From positions 127,621,123 to 127,685,122 of the forward strand of contig JAIOJX010000004.1 of assembly GCA_022376925.1 (NCBI GenBank): 64,000 bases of DNA. The letters are read 5' to 3'. The notes under the pieces were generated by a model that had not been told where the DNA came from, made no database searches, and saw only the letters and a list, made by a program, of their open reading frames with translations. The DNA comes from Tragulus kanchil (lineage: Eukaryota > Chordata > Mammalia > Artiodactyla > Tragulidae). Below, piece after piece: positions 12,701 to 24,700 of the stretch (position 1 is its first letter; every line of letters starts with the position of its first letter). The position numbers were made by a program, and so were the translations under genes.

Positions 12701-15700
12701 AATGAGAGAAGGATATTTGGAAATTTTACTCCTGGAATAAAACACTAGGTTATTGGCATTATAAAGAATTAACTGTATGTTTTTAATTTCTTGGGAGGGG
12801 AAGAATTAAAAACAAGAAAAAATAGGCAAGAGAAACAGGAGACGCTGTACAAAGGCATGAAAGCTGAACGGAAATCATATGCTCATCAGATCTTCCACTT
12901 ATTTTTCAAACTGTGTTTAGTATTTAACTGTGTACCAGGTTCCATGGAGAAGAAAATTGTATCAACGTTAGTCTTCCTTTTCCCACTTTCCTTTGTTTAG
13001 TTCAGAGAAAATGAAAATCATGTATGATAACTACACATTTACTGTAATAGTTTGGATCTAGGTTGAGAATATATTTTTTCTTATAAAATGAGAAGAGTTG
13101 TCATATTGATCCTGTGGTATAATGGTTAGCATGAATCCAGCAGTCTTAAAAACCGTATCTTAAATAAAGGTATTTCCATAGGGCATAGCAGAAAAAACTC
13201 TGAAGTGGGACTCTTTTATCTTGAGGTCTAATCCTGGCACTGAATGAAGGAACTTGGAAAAAGTTCCATAATTATGCTGTAATGTCTCATGTTCTCGGAA
13301 TTCAAAAGCTTTGTGAGCCTAATCAATGCAGAACTAAGCCAGGCAAACCTCTCACTTGTTTACTGTTATATATTAAAGTTCATGAGTTTTGAAATATGTA
13401 GTCCTCGATTGCCTAATCTAGTGGAAATTGGAGTATATCAGTGTTTTTAAACTTTTTTTAAACATTACTTTATAAGTAGAGAAACCCTTTCTTCACAAAA
13501 ACATTTCTATGGAAACCCAGTATGAAGAATATGTAAAAAAAGAGCTACTCTGGTTGAAATAAGTACTGTGGAGGCAAGTATAACAATAATTTCTTCCCCT
13601 TCAGTCCAGTAGTCTTTAAAGAGTTCTCTGGAATTAGGTATAACACAGTACAAATTTAAAACTACTGACCCATTTTATAAAATGTATAAATTTCAATTAT
13701 GAGTGGTTTTTAGGTGAAAGTTAGTAGAAATTAACTGGTTTTTTCCTATGATACTTTTAGTAGCTATTTATAAAGCATTTATTGTGAATGCTTTTCAAAA
13801 TAGTTTTTTAATATCAGACTACATTTTACATTTAAATGATTTTGAGTTTTCAGATAGCATTGTACATACACTATAGAATCTTGAGTACTGTCTTGTAGAC
13901 ATATAATAAATATTTTAGCATGTCTATTACATCAATAAGAATCTGTGTAAGAAAGGGGTATCTTTTGGAAATGTCAGTATTCCATGTTATAGAATCACTA
14001 GTGAGGAAGGCACTGAGAAAGCATCTGTGCCTCGTATATTGCTGTTTTGTAATATTTATGTACGATACCATTTACTGTAATAGTTTGGATCTAGGTTGAG
14101 AATATATTTTTTCTTATAAAATGAGAAGAGTTGTCATATTGATCCTGTGGTATAATGGTTAGCATGAATCCAGCAGTCTTAAAAACCGTATCTTAAATAA
14201 AGGTATTTCCATAGGGCATAGCAGAAAAAACTCTGAAGTGGGACTCTTTTATCTTGAGGTCTAATCCTGGCACTGAATGAAGGAACTTGGAAAAAGTTCC
14301 ATAATTATGCTGTAATGTCTCATGTTCTCGGAATTCAAAAGCTTTGTGAGCCTAATCAATGCAGAACTAAGCCAGGCAAACCTCTCAGTTGTTTACTGTT
14401 ATATATATTAAAGTTCATGAGTTTTGAAATATGTAGTCCTCGATTGCCTAATCTAGTGGAAATTGGAGTATATCAGTGTTTTTAAACTTTTTTTAAACAT
14501 TACTTTATAAGTAGAGAAACCCTTTCTTCACAAAAACATTTCTATGGAAACCCAGTATGAAGAATATGTAAAAATAGAGCTACTCTGGTTGAAATAAGTA
14601 CTGTGGAGGCAAGTATAACAATAATTTCTTCCCCTTCAGTCCAGTAGTCTTTAAAGAGTTCTCTGGAATTAGGTATAACACAGTACAAATTTAAAACTAC
14701 TGACCCATTTTATAAAATGTATAAATTTCAATTATGAGTGGTTTTTAGGTGAAAGTTAGTAGAAATTAACTGGTTTTTTCCTATGATACTTTTAGTAGCT
14801 ATTTATAAAGCATTTATTGTGAATGCTTTTCAAAATAGTTTTTTAATATCAGACTACATTTTACATTTAAATGATTTTGAGTTTTCAGATAGCATTGTAC
14901 ATACACTATAGAATCTTGAGTACTGTCTTGTAGACATATAATAAATATTTTAGCATGTCTATTACATCAATAAGAATCTGTGTAAGAAAGGGGTATCTTT
15001 TGGAAATGTCAGTATTCCATGTTATAGAATCACTAGTGAGGAAGGCACTGAGAAAGCATCTGTGCCTCGTATATTGCTGTTTTGTAATATTTATGTACGA
15101 TACCATTTTTACTGTTGTGTGTCAGCTGTGTTAGAAAATCTTATGTTGTATAATCTTACGTTGATTAAGTAAGCACACAAAAGAATAAGTGATTATGCTT
15201 ATTTGAATAAATATAATACTAAATAGAATTAGTAGACATGCCCTGACTTTATAATAGCAAATCTAGCAGTCTCAAATGATTTTGAAGCTACTGTTTGAAT
15301 AGTACCTGTTTTCTGAGGTCGTGTTTTTTTACACTTCTAGATGTTGAAAGTTATCTTAATTGCTCACCTTTTCACTTTTATGTGGGAGACCATAACAGTT
15401 GTTTTTAATCAACCATCAGCATTACTGATGTACTTTTATATGTCAGTTTATAAGAGAAATATTTTCAAGTGTTCATACGTTCTTATTACATAAAATGGCA
15501 CTGTTGAGTACTTGACTAGCTTCCTCTCTATTTTGAAGATGTGAAACTAGACTACGGTTCTTTATCTGATTGCTACAGCAAATCAAGAAACTAATGCAGT
15601 TTTTTTTTAATGATATTCTAGGTTCATGAAAGCTTTAAGTTATGCTTCACTAGATAAAGAAGATTTATTAAGTCCTATTAACCAAAATACCCTGCAGCGA

Positions 15701-18700
15701 TCCTCCTCCGTGAGGTCCATGGTGTCCAGCGCAACATATGGTAGCTCAGATGACTATATTGGTCTTGCTCTTCCAGTAGATATCAATGACATATTCCAGG
15801 TATCGTGAATTCTATTGTATTCTTATGAATTAGCTTACTGTTCTTTTCCTATTCTATAACTGCTTACCAGAAATTATAATTTAGAGTGAATACTAATTTG
15901 AGGGAAGGTGATATTTTTAGACAGTTTTATTTAAAGAAATTTTACCATGAGAATTCTTTTGCCTTTCCTGACTATTCTGTACTCTTTTATTTAGCACCTC
16001 CCCAAAACATGCTCCGTTTTCTCTTCTCAGACTAAAATCAGTATCTTGATTCTTTATCAGTCTATTCTCTATAGAAATTTAAATTCTTGATCTTGCTTTT
16101 TTGGTCACGTTTGACTTACTCCTTATTATTCTTTAACTGATACAATGATGTATAGCAATGTAGAAGTTTGAAATGTACAGTGTATCCCTTGTTTTATTTA
16201 ATTCTCTGATCCTGTTTATCTCATACATGGCAGCCACATACTGTGCTAATCCCAGAAAATACAAATCTCTATATGGTAGGTAGTACTAAAGATAACACCT
16301 TTTTTTAGAAGACCAAAAACACTTTCAGTAAATGCTAAAATAATTATTTTAATATCTGTTTAAGGTACTAAGAACAGATAAGGACCATAAGTACCTGTTT
16401 TCTGAGGTCGTGTTTTTTTACACTTCTAGATGTTGAAAGTTATCTTAATTGCTCACCTTTTCACTTTTATGTGGGAGACCATAACAGTTGTTTTTAATCA
16501 ACCATCAGCATTACTGATGTACTTTTATATGTCAGTTTATAAGAGAAATATTTTCAAGTGTTCATACGTTCTTATTACATAAAATGGCACTGTTGAGTAC
16601 TTGACTAGCTTCCTCTCTATTTTGAAGATGTGAAACTAGACTACGGTTCTTTATCTGATTGCTACAGCAAATCAAGAAACTAATGCAGTTTTTTTTTAAT
16701 GATATTCTAGGTTCATGAAAGCTTTAAGTTATGCTTCACTAGATAAAGAAGATTTATTAAGTCCTATTAACCAAAATACCCTGCAGCGATCCTCCTCCGT
16801 GAGGTCCATGGTGTCCAGCGCAACATATGGTAGCTCAGATGACTATATTGGTCTTGCTCTTCCAGTAGATATCAATGACATATTCCAGGTATCGTGAATT
16901 CTATTGTATTCTTATGAATTAGCTTACTGTTCTTTTCCTATTCTATAACTGCTTACCAGAAATTATAATTTAGAGTGAATACTAATTTGAGGGAAGGTGA
17001 TATTTTTAGACAGTTTTATTTAAAGAAATTTTACCATGAGAATTCTTTTGCCTTTCCTGACTATTCTGTACTCTTTTATTTAGCACCTCCCCAAAACATG
17101 CTCCGCTTTTCTCTTCTCAGACTAAAATCAGTATCTTGATTCTTTATCAGTCTATTCTCTATAGAAATTTAAATTCTTGATCTTGCTTTTTTGGTCACGT
17201 TTGACTTACTCCTTATTATTCTTTAACTGATACAATGATGTATAGCAATGTAGAAGTTTGAAATGTACAGTGTATCCCTTGTTTTATTTAATTCTCTGAT
17301 CCTGTTTATCTCATACATGGCAGCCACATACTGTGCTAATCCCAGAAAATACAAATCTCTATATGGTAGGTAGTACTAAAGATAACACCTTTTTTTAGAA
17401 GACCAAAAACACTTTCAGTAAATGCTAAAATAATTATTTTAATATCTGTTTAAGGTACTAAGAACAGATAAGGACCATAAGGGTTTTATGCTATTTTTTT
17501 AAGTTTTGGTTTTAACCTTCTTCAGTATCTTTTCATTATAGGTTCATGTCTTACAGTAATTCCATTTAAATTATACTTCATTTAATTTTGTTAATATTCA
17601 TAAAGTGAATTTCTTTTTATTATAGGACTTACCATGACCTATATCTGTTTTAGGTAAAGGATATTCCTTATTTTCAGACAAAAAACATACCTCCACATGA
17701 TGATCGAGGTACAAGAGTGTTTGCCCATGATGCTGGAGGTAATGCATGTATTTTGTTCCCCTCTTTATGTTAAAAAGAAAATTCTTTTCAATAGGATAAC
17801 ACTAACAACTCACATATACTTAACTTTAGGTAGTAAAATAATTGAATCAATATAAGATTAAAGCATAATGGGTTTTTTTTTGGTGAGGGACATTTAAACT
17901 TACCTTCATAGATCTAAGCAATGGCTTAGAGTGAGAGAGGAGAGAGAGAGAGAAAAATGTATGCATTATATGATCTCTTTTTTCTATGAGCTGTACTATT
18001 CTAATTAATATATGCATATCAGCCACAGATTTAAAGCTTTATAATATGACTCTCTTTCTTGACAAGGACTTCTTTAGACTCAGAATTGTTTACTTTTCTT
18101 TATGCAAAGAGAAGAATTAAAATGATACCTAATTGTATAATCTTAATTTTGTATGTAAAATCCTCATGTTAAAGTAAGATAAACATATGTGCTGATGTTA
18201 ATTGTTTTCCTAATTTAAAGCAAATTATCCTGTTTTTCTCCCCAGTTAAGGTTAGATTTTTAGTCATAAAAGGAGTTCCATTTTTCTTCCTTAATTTCCC
18301 TTCTTTAAGGTACCACATAGTTTCAGGTACCTTGAAAGAGCTGTCATTGATATTTCCCTCTGATCCTGTTTATCTCATACATGGCAGCCACATACTGTGC
18401 TAATCCCAGAAAATACAAATCTCTATATGGTAGGTAGTACTAAAGATAACACCTTTTTTTAGAAGACCAAAAACACTTTCAGTAAATGCTAAAATAATTA
18501 TTTTAATATCTGTTTAAGGTACTAAGAACAGATAAGGACCATAAGGGTTTTATGCTATTTTTTTAAGTTTTGGTTTTAACCTTCTTCAGTATCTTTTCAT
18601 TATAGGTTCATGTCTTACAGTAATTCCATTTAAATTATACTTCATTTAATTTTGTTAATATTCATAAAGTGAATTTCTTTTTATTATAGGACTTACCATG

Positions 18701-21700
18701 ACCTATATCTGTTTTAGGTAAAGGATATTCCTTATTTTCAGACAAAAAACATACCTCCACATGATGATCGAGGTACAAGAGTGTTTGCCCATGATGCTGG
18801 AGGTAATGCATGTATTTTGTTCCCTCTTTATGTTAAAAAGAAAATTCTTTTCAATAGGATAACACTAACAACTCACATATACTTAACTTTAGGTAGTAAA
18901 ATAATTGAATCAATATAAGATTAAAGCATAATGGGTTTTTTTTTGGTGAGGGACATTTAAACTTACCTTCATAGATCTAAGCAATGGCTTAGAGTGAGAG
19001 AGGAGAGAGAGAGAGAAAAATGTATGCATTATATGATCTCTTTTTTCTATGAGCTGTACTATTCTAATTAATATATGCATATCAGCCACAGATTTAAAGC
19101 TTTATAATATGACTCTCTTTCTTGACAAGGACTTCTTTAGACTCAGAATTGTTTACTTTTCTTTATGCAAAGAGAAGAATTAAAATGATACCTAATTGTA
19201 TAATCTTAATTTTGTATGTAAAATCCTCATGTTAAAGTAAGATAAACATATGTGCTGATGTTAATTGTTTTCCTAATTTAAAGCAAATTATCCTGTTTTT
19301 CTCCCCAGTTAAGGTTAGATTTTTAGTCATAAAAGGAGTTCCATTTTTCTTCCTTAATTTCCCTTCTTTAAGGTACCACATAGTTTCAGGTACCTTGAAA
19401 GAGCTGTCATTGATACTGTCTTCCTCAGGTTATGTTTTGTATTTACATACAGGTCTTCCGTCTGGAACTGGAGGTCTTGTAAAAAACTCTTTCCACTTGC
19501 TACGACAACAGATGAGTCTTACAGAAATAATGAATTCGATCCATTCAGATGCTTCTCTGTTTTTAGAAAGTACAGAAGACACTGGACTGCAGGAACATAC
19601 AGATGATAACTGCCTTTACTGTGTCTGTATTGAAATTCTGGGTTTCCAGCCCAGTAACCAACTGAGTGCAGTATGCAGTCACTCAGGTGAGTGGTGGCGT
19701 CCTTCCTGGTGGAGCCACCTGAGGGTGCCTCTGCCCAGTCATGGGCTCTCCCAGCCCTGCCGAGCGCCCGCCTTCTCCACCTCACCTCCTCCGCTTTAGT
19801 GCGGACGCTCAGCGTCTCCTGGGTTATTGTTTGTCTCCAGTTTTGTCCCCTTCCAGTTCCTGTCTTACTGTTGCCTTGGATTCGTCTGCTGACAGTTCTT
19901 TACTGGCTTTTCATGTCTAACACACAGGACTCTCTGTGTGATCATGGTTGATTGTGATCAGTTGACATCCCATTAATGACTTCCTTGTTTTGAACAGAGT
20001 GCTGATTTTATGTGGTATTCAGATTCACAGCTTCCCAACTGAAGGATTGCAGTATACTGATAACCACTTAAGTAGTGGATATGCTGAGAAATTAATTGCC
20101 TCCGTGAATCCACTCCCTAATAGGGCTTGGGTTGGACAAACTCTTGGACTAGACAATTCCCACTGTGAACAGTCCTGTCCAGGGTCCCAGGGTGCTATAT
20201 TATTTTCAGTTTATTTTGAGTGAAAGGTTTGAGAAGTATTGTTTTAATGTATACAGTAAAGAAGATGGTACTTTAAGTCATGTGTCTATACATTGTTTAT
20301 GATGTTTTAGTTCTTACAAGTTCTGTTTATTTACTCATTCAGCATATACTTAGGGAACACTTCCTGTGGAGTTTTGGTATACTGTTTTCTCTTTATTTAT
20401 GAAACAAGAAATAGGGATGCCACCTCCTAATTTCCAGGCACAAGACAGTTCCAGATAATTCTGATTCATTTGATCTATTGCTGAGCTAATAATCAAGTTG
20501 AAACTCATCAAGTTTGGGACTTGTTGAAGAGCCACTGCCACCAGCGAGGCACTGTCCTTGGCACAACCATGAAGACCCCATAACTTGTTCTTCTAGTGAC
20601 CAGAAGTGGGGAGGCGAGTAACCCTTAGCTGAGAAATGATTACAGTTTACTGCTGTTACCCTTCTCGGAGGTGGGAAAGGAGGCAGGCTAGTTGTTAAAA
20701 AGACAGAGCCTCTACTCATTCATGCATTCAACTTAGTACTTATTGTGCCACTTTGGGGATCAGGCATTAAACTAGATGCTAAGAAAACAGTTGTGAGGAA
20801 AAAATAGACACTATACCCTATGAGCTCTAGTCCAGTGAAGAAGGAAGTGAACTGATCAGCCAGCCAGTCAGTCAATGCACATATATAATACTGCGTTTGT
20901 GACAAGTTCCATCAAGAGTAGGTACTGAATATTAAGTGTCAGTCACTCATTTGTGACTCCATGGCCTGTAGCTCGCCAGGCTCCTCTGTTTCTGGGATTT
21001 CCCAAGCAAGAATACTGAGTGAGTAGCCATTCCCTTCTCCAGAGCCAGGGCTTGAACCGGAGTCTCCCGCATTGCAGGCAGATTGTTTGCTGTCTGAGCC
21101 ACCATTACTCACTACTGGGTATCAGCAAAGGAATATAACCGAGTGGGCTTCCCTGGTGGCTCAGGTGGAGAATCTGCTTGCAGTTCAGGAGATACAGATT
21201 CAGTCCCTGGGTTGGGAAGATCCCCTGGAGAAGGAAATGGCAACCCACTCCAGCATTCTTGGCAGGGAAATCCCATAGACAGAGGAGCCTGGTGGGCAAC
21301 AGTCTGTGGGATTACAGAAAGAGTCAGACACAACTTGGCAGCTAAACAACAAGCATAATAAAAAAGGCAGATCAGAGAAGAGACCTCTGAAGAATTGCTG
21401 TTGAGCTGTAGTTGAAAGAATGAATAGAACCTGAGTGAAGACTGGAGTATAGAGAATTTTAAGAGAGAGGAAGTAACATGAGTGAAGGTCTTCTCTGATG
21501 GAGCCAAGGATGGGAAGTAGAAGGGACTAAAAAGATAACCAGGGAACAGAGCTGAGAAAGTGGAGGCAGAGGAAATACAGGATCCACCTAGAAAGACAGG
21601 TAGAGACCAGTGTCGACTGAAAAAGATGAAGAACTTGAGAGTTATGGGTTAAGTTTTATTTGGTTCATAATTAGGACTGCAGCCTGGGAGGCAGCACCCC

Positions 21701-24700
21701 AGATAGCTCTGAGAGACTGGTCCAAAGAGGCAGCCGGAGGAAGATCAATATTTAAGAATTTTGAGGAGAGGGGAGTTCCATACCAATAAACAGTCATTTT
21801 ACAAAGGGTTTTTAGTTAATCATTAGGATCTAATTTCATCATGAAGGAATTTAGTGCTTTTCTAGATGTGAAGAGATGCAAGGATTGAGATGATAAAGGT
21901 TGTTCCTAAAAGGCATCCACCTATCTAAAGACCTGCCCCACCAGATTCCTTGGAGCACGGAGTGCTGCTACCCCACCCTGATCTCCATCAGGGGGTATTG
22001 AAGGTCAGCAGCTCTCAACAGCATGGGGTCTCAACTTCACCCTGATCTCCATCGGGAGGGAGTACTGAAGGTCAGCAGCTCTCAACAGCACAGGATCCAG
22101 TCTCTGCAGAGGCAGAGGGCAAGTGTCCTTGTTGTCCAGTCATTGGCAATGTAACTGGTAAAATGCCAATTTGTAGTTGACATCAGGTAGCCTTTCCTAC
22201 CCAAAGTGGTTAGTGAACCAGCAGCATCAGCATCACCTGAGCGCTTGTTAGACATGCAGTCTCAAACTCTGTCCCACATACAGAATCAGAACCAGCGTTT
22301 CAGCAAGATGCCAAGGTTACTCATGTATACATTAATATTTGAGGGGCACCGCTATCAAACATATGAAGGAATTTGTGTATTAGAAAGGAGATATCTTTAG
22401 TATTCACACATGCTTAGTCATGTCCAACATTTTGTGACCTCATGGACTACAGTCCTCCAGACTCCTTTGTCCATGCATTTTTATAGGCGAGAACACTGGA
22501 GTGGATTGCCATTTCCTCCTCCAGGGGATCTTCTCGACCCAGGATCGAACCCACATCTCCTGTATTAGCAGGCAGTTTCTTTACCACTGAACCACCTGGG
22601 ATGCCCTTTTTGTTTGTTTGTTTTAATTCTCTATTGTCATTTTTTATTTATTTATTTTTGCCTCTAAGTCATCCTTTATTTTTCATCCATCTTTATTCTT
22701 TGGCGTGTGTGGGCCTCCCATCACAGTGGCCTCTCTTGTTGCAGAGCACAAGCTCTGGGCACATGTGCTCCAGAGCTCCGGCTCGGTAATTGGACACACC
22801 GGCCCAGCCATTCCTCGGCGTGTGGGATCTACTCCAGCCAGGGATCGAACTGTTGCCCCTTGCATTTCAACGAGGACTCTTTACCCACTGGACCAGCAAG
22901 GAGATGCCCTGGGAAGCCCTGTTATCCATGGCACATAACTAAACAGTAGTTCCTCTACTTTTTTAAAAAATTGAAATACAGGTTTTTACAGTGTTGTGTA
23001 ACTTTCAAGTGTACAGCACAGTGATTCAGTTACACATGTGTGTGTATTCTCTTTCAGATGCTTTTCCGTAGTAGGTTATTATAAGATATTGAATATAGTT
23101 CACTGTGCTATACAATAGACCTTTGTTGTTTACTGTTCTATATTTAATAGTGTATATGTGTTAATCTGAAACTCTTAGTTTATCTTCCCCAATCTCCTTT
23201 AGATTCCACATATAAATGATATCATGTATTTGTCTTTCTCTTCTGACTTAATATAATAATCTCTAGGACCATCCATGTTGCTGAAAGTGACATTATTTTG
23301 TTCTTTTTCATGTCTGAGTAATATTCCAACTTCTTTATTTGTTTATCTATCTGTGAACATTGGGTTGCATGTATCTTTTTGAATTACGATTTTCTTTGGT
23401 TATATGCCCAGAAGTGGGATTGCAGGATCATATGGTGACTCTAGTTTTTTAAGGAACCTCTATACCATTTTCCATAGTGGCTGCACCAATTTACATTCTC
23501 ACAAGCAGTATAACAGGGTTCATTTTATCCACATCCTCTCCAGTATTTGTTTGTGGACCTTTTAATGATAGTTTTCTCACTCATGTAAGATGTTAACCTC
23601 ATTGTAGTTTTGATTTGCATTTACCACATGTTATAGTCAAAGACCATGGACTACAGTCCTCAAATCTTTAAAAATTTCCACTTTAATCGAAATTCCTGTA
23701 TTAGCAGGCAGTTTCTTTACCACTGAACCACCTGGGATGCCCTTTGTTTGTTTGTTTTAATTCTCTATTGTCATTTTTTATTTATTTATTTTTGCCTCTA
23801 AGTCATCCTTTATTTTTCATCCATCTTTATTCTTTGGCGTGTGTGGGCCTCCCATCACAGTGGCCTCTCTTGTTGCAGAGCACAAGCTCTGGGCACATGT
23901 GCTCCAGAGCTCCGGCTCGGTAATTGGACACACCGGCCCAGCCATTCCTCGGCGTGTGGGATCTACTCCAGCCAGGGATCGAACTGTTGCCCCTTGCATT
24001 TCAACGAGGACTCTTTACCCACTGGACCAGCAAGGAGATGCCCTGGGAAGCCCTGTTATCCATGGCACATAACTAAACAGTAGTTCCTCTACTTTTTTAA
24101 AAAATTGAAATACAGGTTTTTACAGTGTTGTGTAACTTTCAAGTGTACAGCACAGTGATTCAGTTACACATGTGTGTGTATTCTCTTTCAGATGCTTTTC
24201 CGTAGTAGGTTATTATAAGATATTGAATATAGTTCACTGTGCTATACAATAGACCTTTGTTGTTTACTGTTCTATATTTAATAGTGTATATGTGTTAATC
24301 TGAAACTCTTAGTTTATCTTCCCCAATCTCCTTTAGATTCCACATATAAATGATATCATGTATTTGTCTTTCTCTTCTGACTTAATATAATAATCTCTAG
24401 GACCATCCATGTTGCTGAAAGTGACATTATTTTGTTCTTTTTCATGTCTGAGTAATATTCCAACTTCTTTATTTGTTTATCTATCTGTGAACATTGGGTT
24501 GCATGTATCTTTTTGAATTACGATTTTCTTTGGTTATATGCCCAGAAGTGGGATTGCAGGATCATATGGTGACTCTAGTTTTTTAAGGAACCTCTATACC
24601 ATTTTCCATAGTGGCTGCACCAATTTACATTCTCACAAGCAGTATAACAGGGTTCATTTTTCTCCACATCCTCTCCAGTATTTGTTTGTGGACCTTTTAA

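Larger units (their letters stand above)
13036..15105 (+). repeat. Tandem pair 5: 13036-14070 / 14071-15105
   Basis: An intronic unit carrying a MIR element, joined at ACGATACCA|TTTACTGTAA. Copies differ by a TA repeat unit, C/G in TCTCACTTG, and A/T in the poly-A near 13538/14576. Confidence 0.93.
15301..17480 (+). repeat. Tandem pair 6: 15301-16389 / 16390-17480
   Basis: Unit starts AGTACCTGTTTTCTGAGG and contains RICTOR exon F with both splice sites. The visible difference is an extra C in GCTCCG(C)TTTTC. Confidence 0.93.
17294..19416 (+). repeat. Tandem pair 7: 17294-18350 / 18358-19416
   Basis: Unit starts CTGATCCTGTTTATCTC and contains exon G and a (GA)n run. The first ~187 bp also belongs to pair 6, so it is present three times (16205, 17294, 18358). 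Confidence 0.93.

Noticed and set aside
13113..13150. tRNA-like stretch GTGGTATAATGGTTAGCATG
   Set aside because: No cloverleaf can be completed at normal spacing; the B-box-like part is ~85 bp away in a MIR layout. Not a tRNA gene.
21105..21507. Overlapping ORFs on both strands near 21.1-21.5 kb
   Set aside because: They coincide with a Bov-tA SINE ([16 protein letters not shown] and its antisense are typical Bov-tA translations).
21975..22095. CRISPR-like repeat-spacer pattern
   Set aside because: Only two diverged units with no regular spacers, in a mammalian intron.
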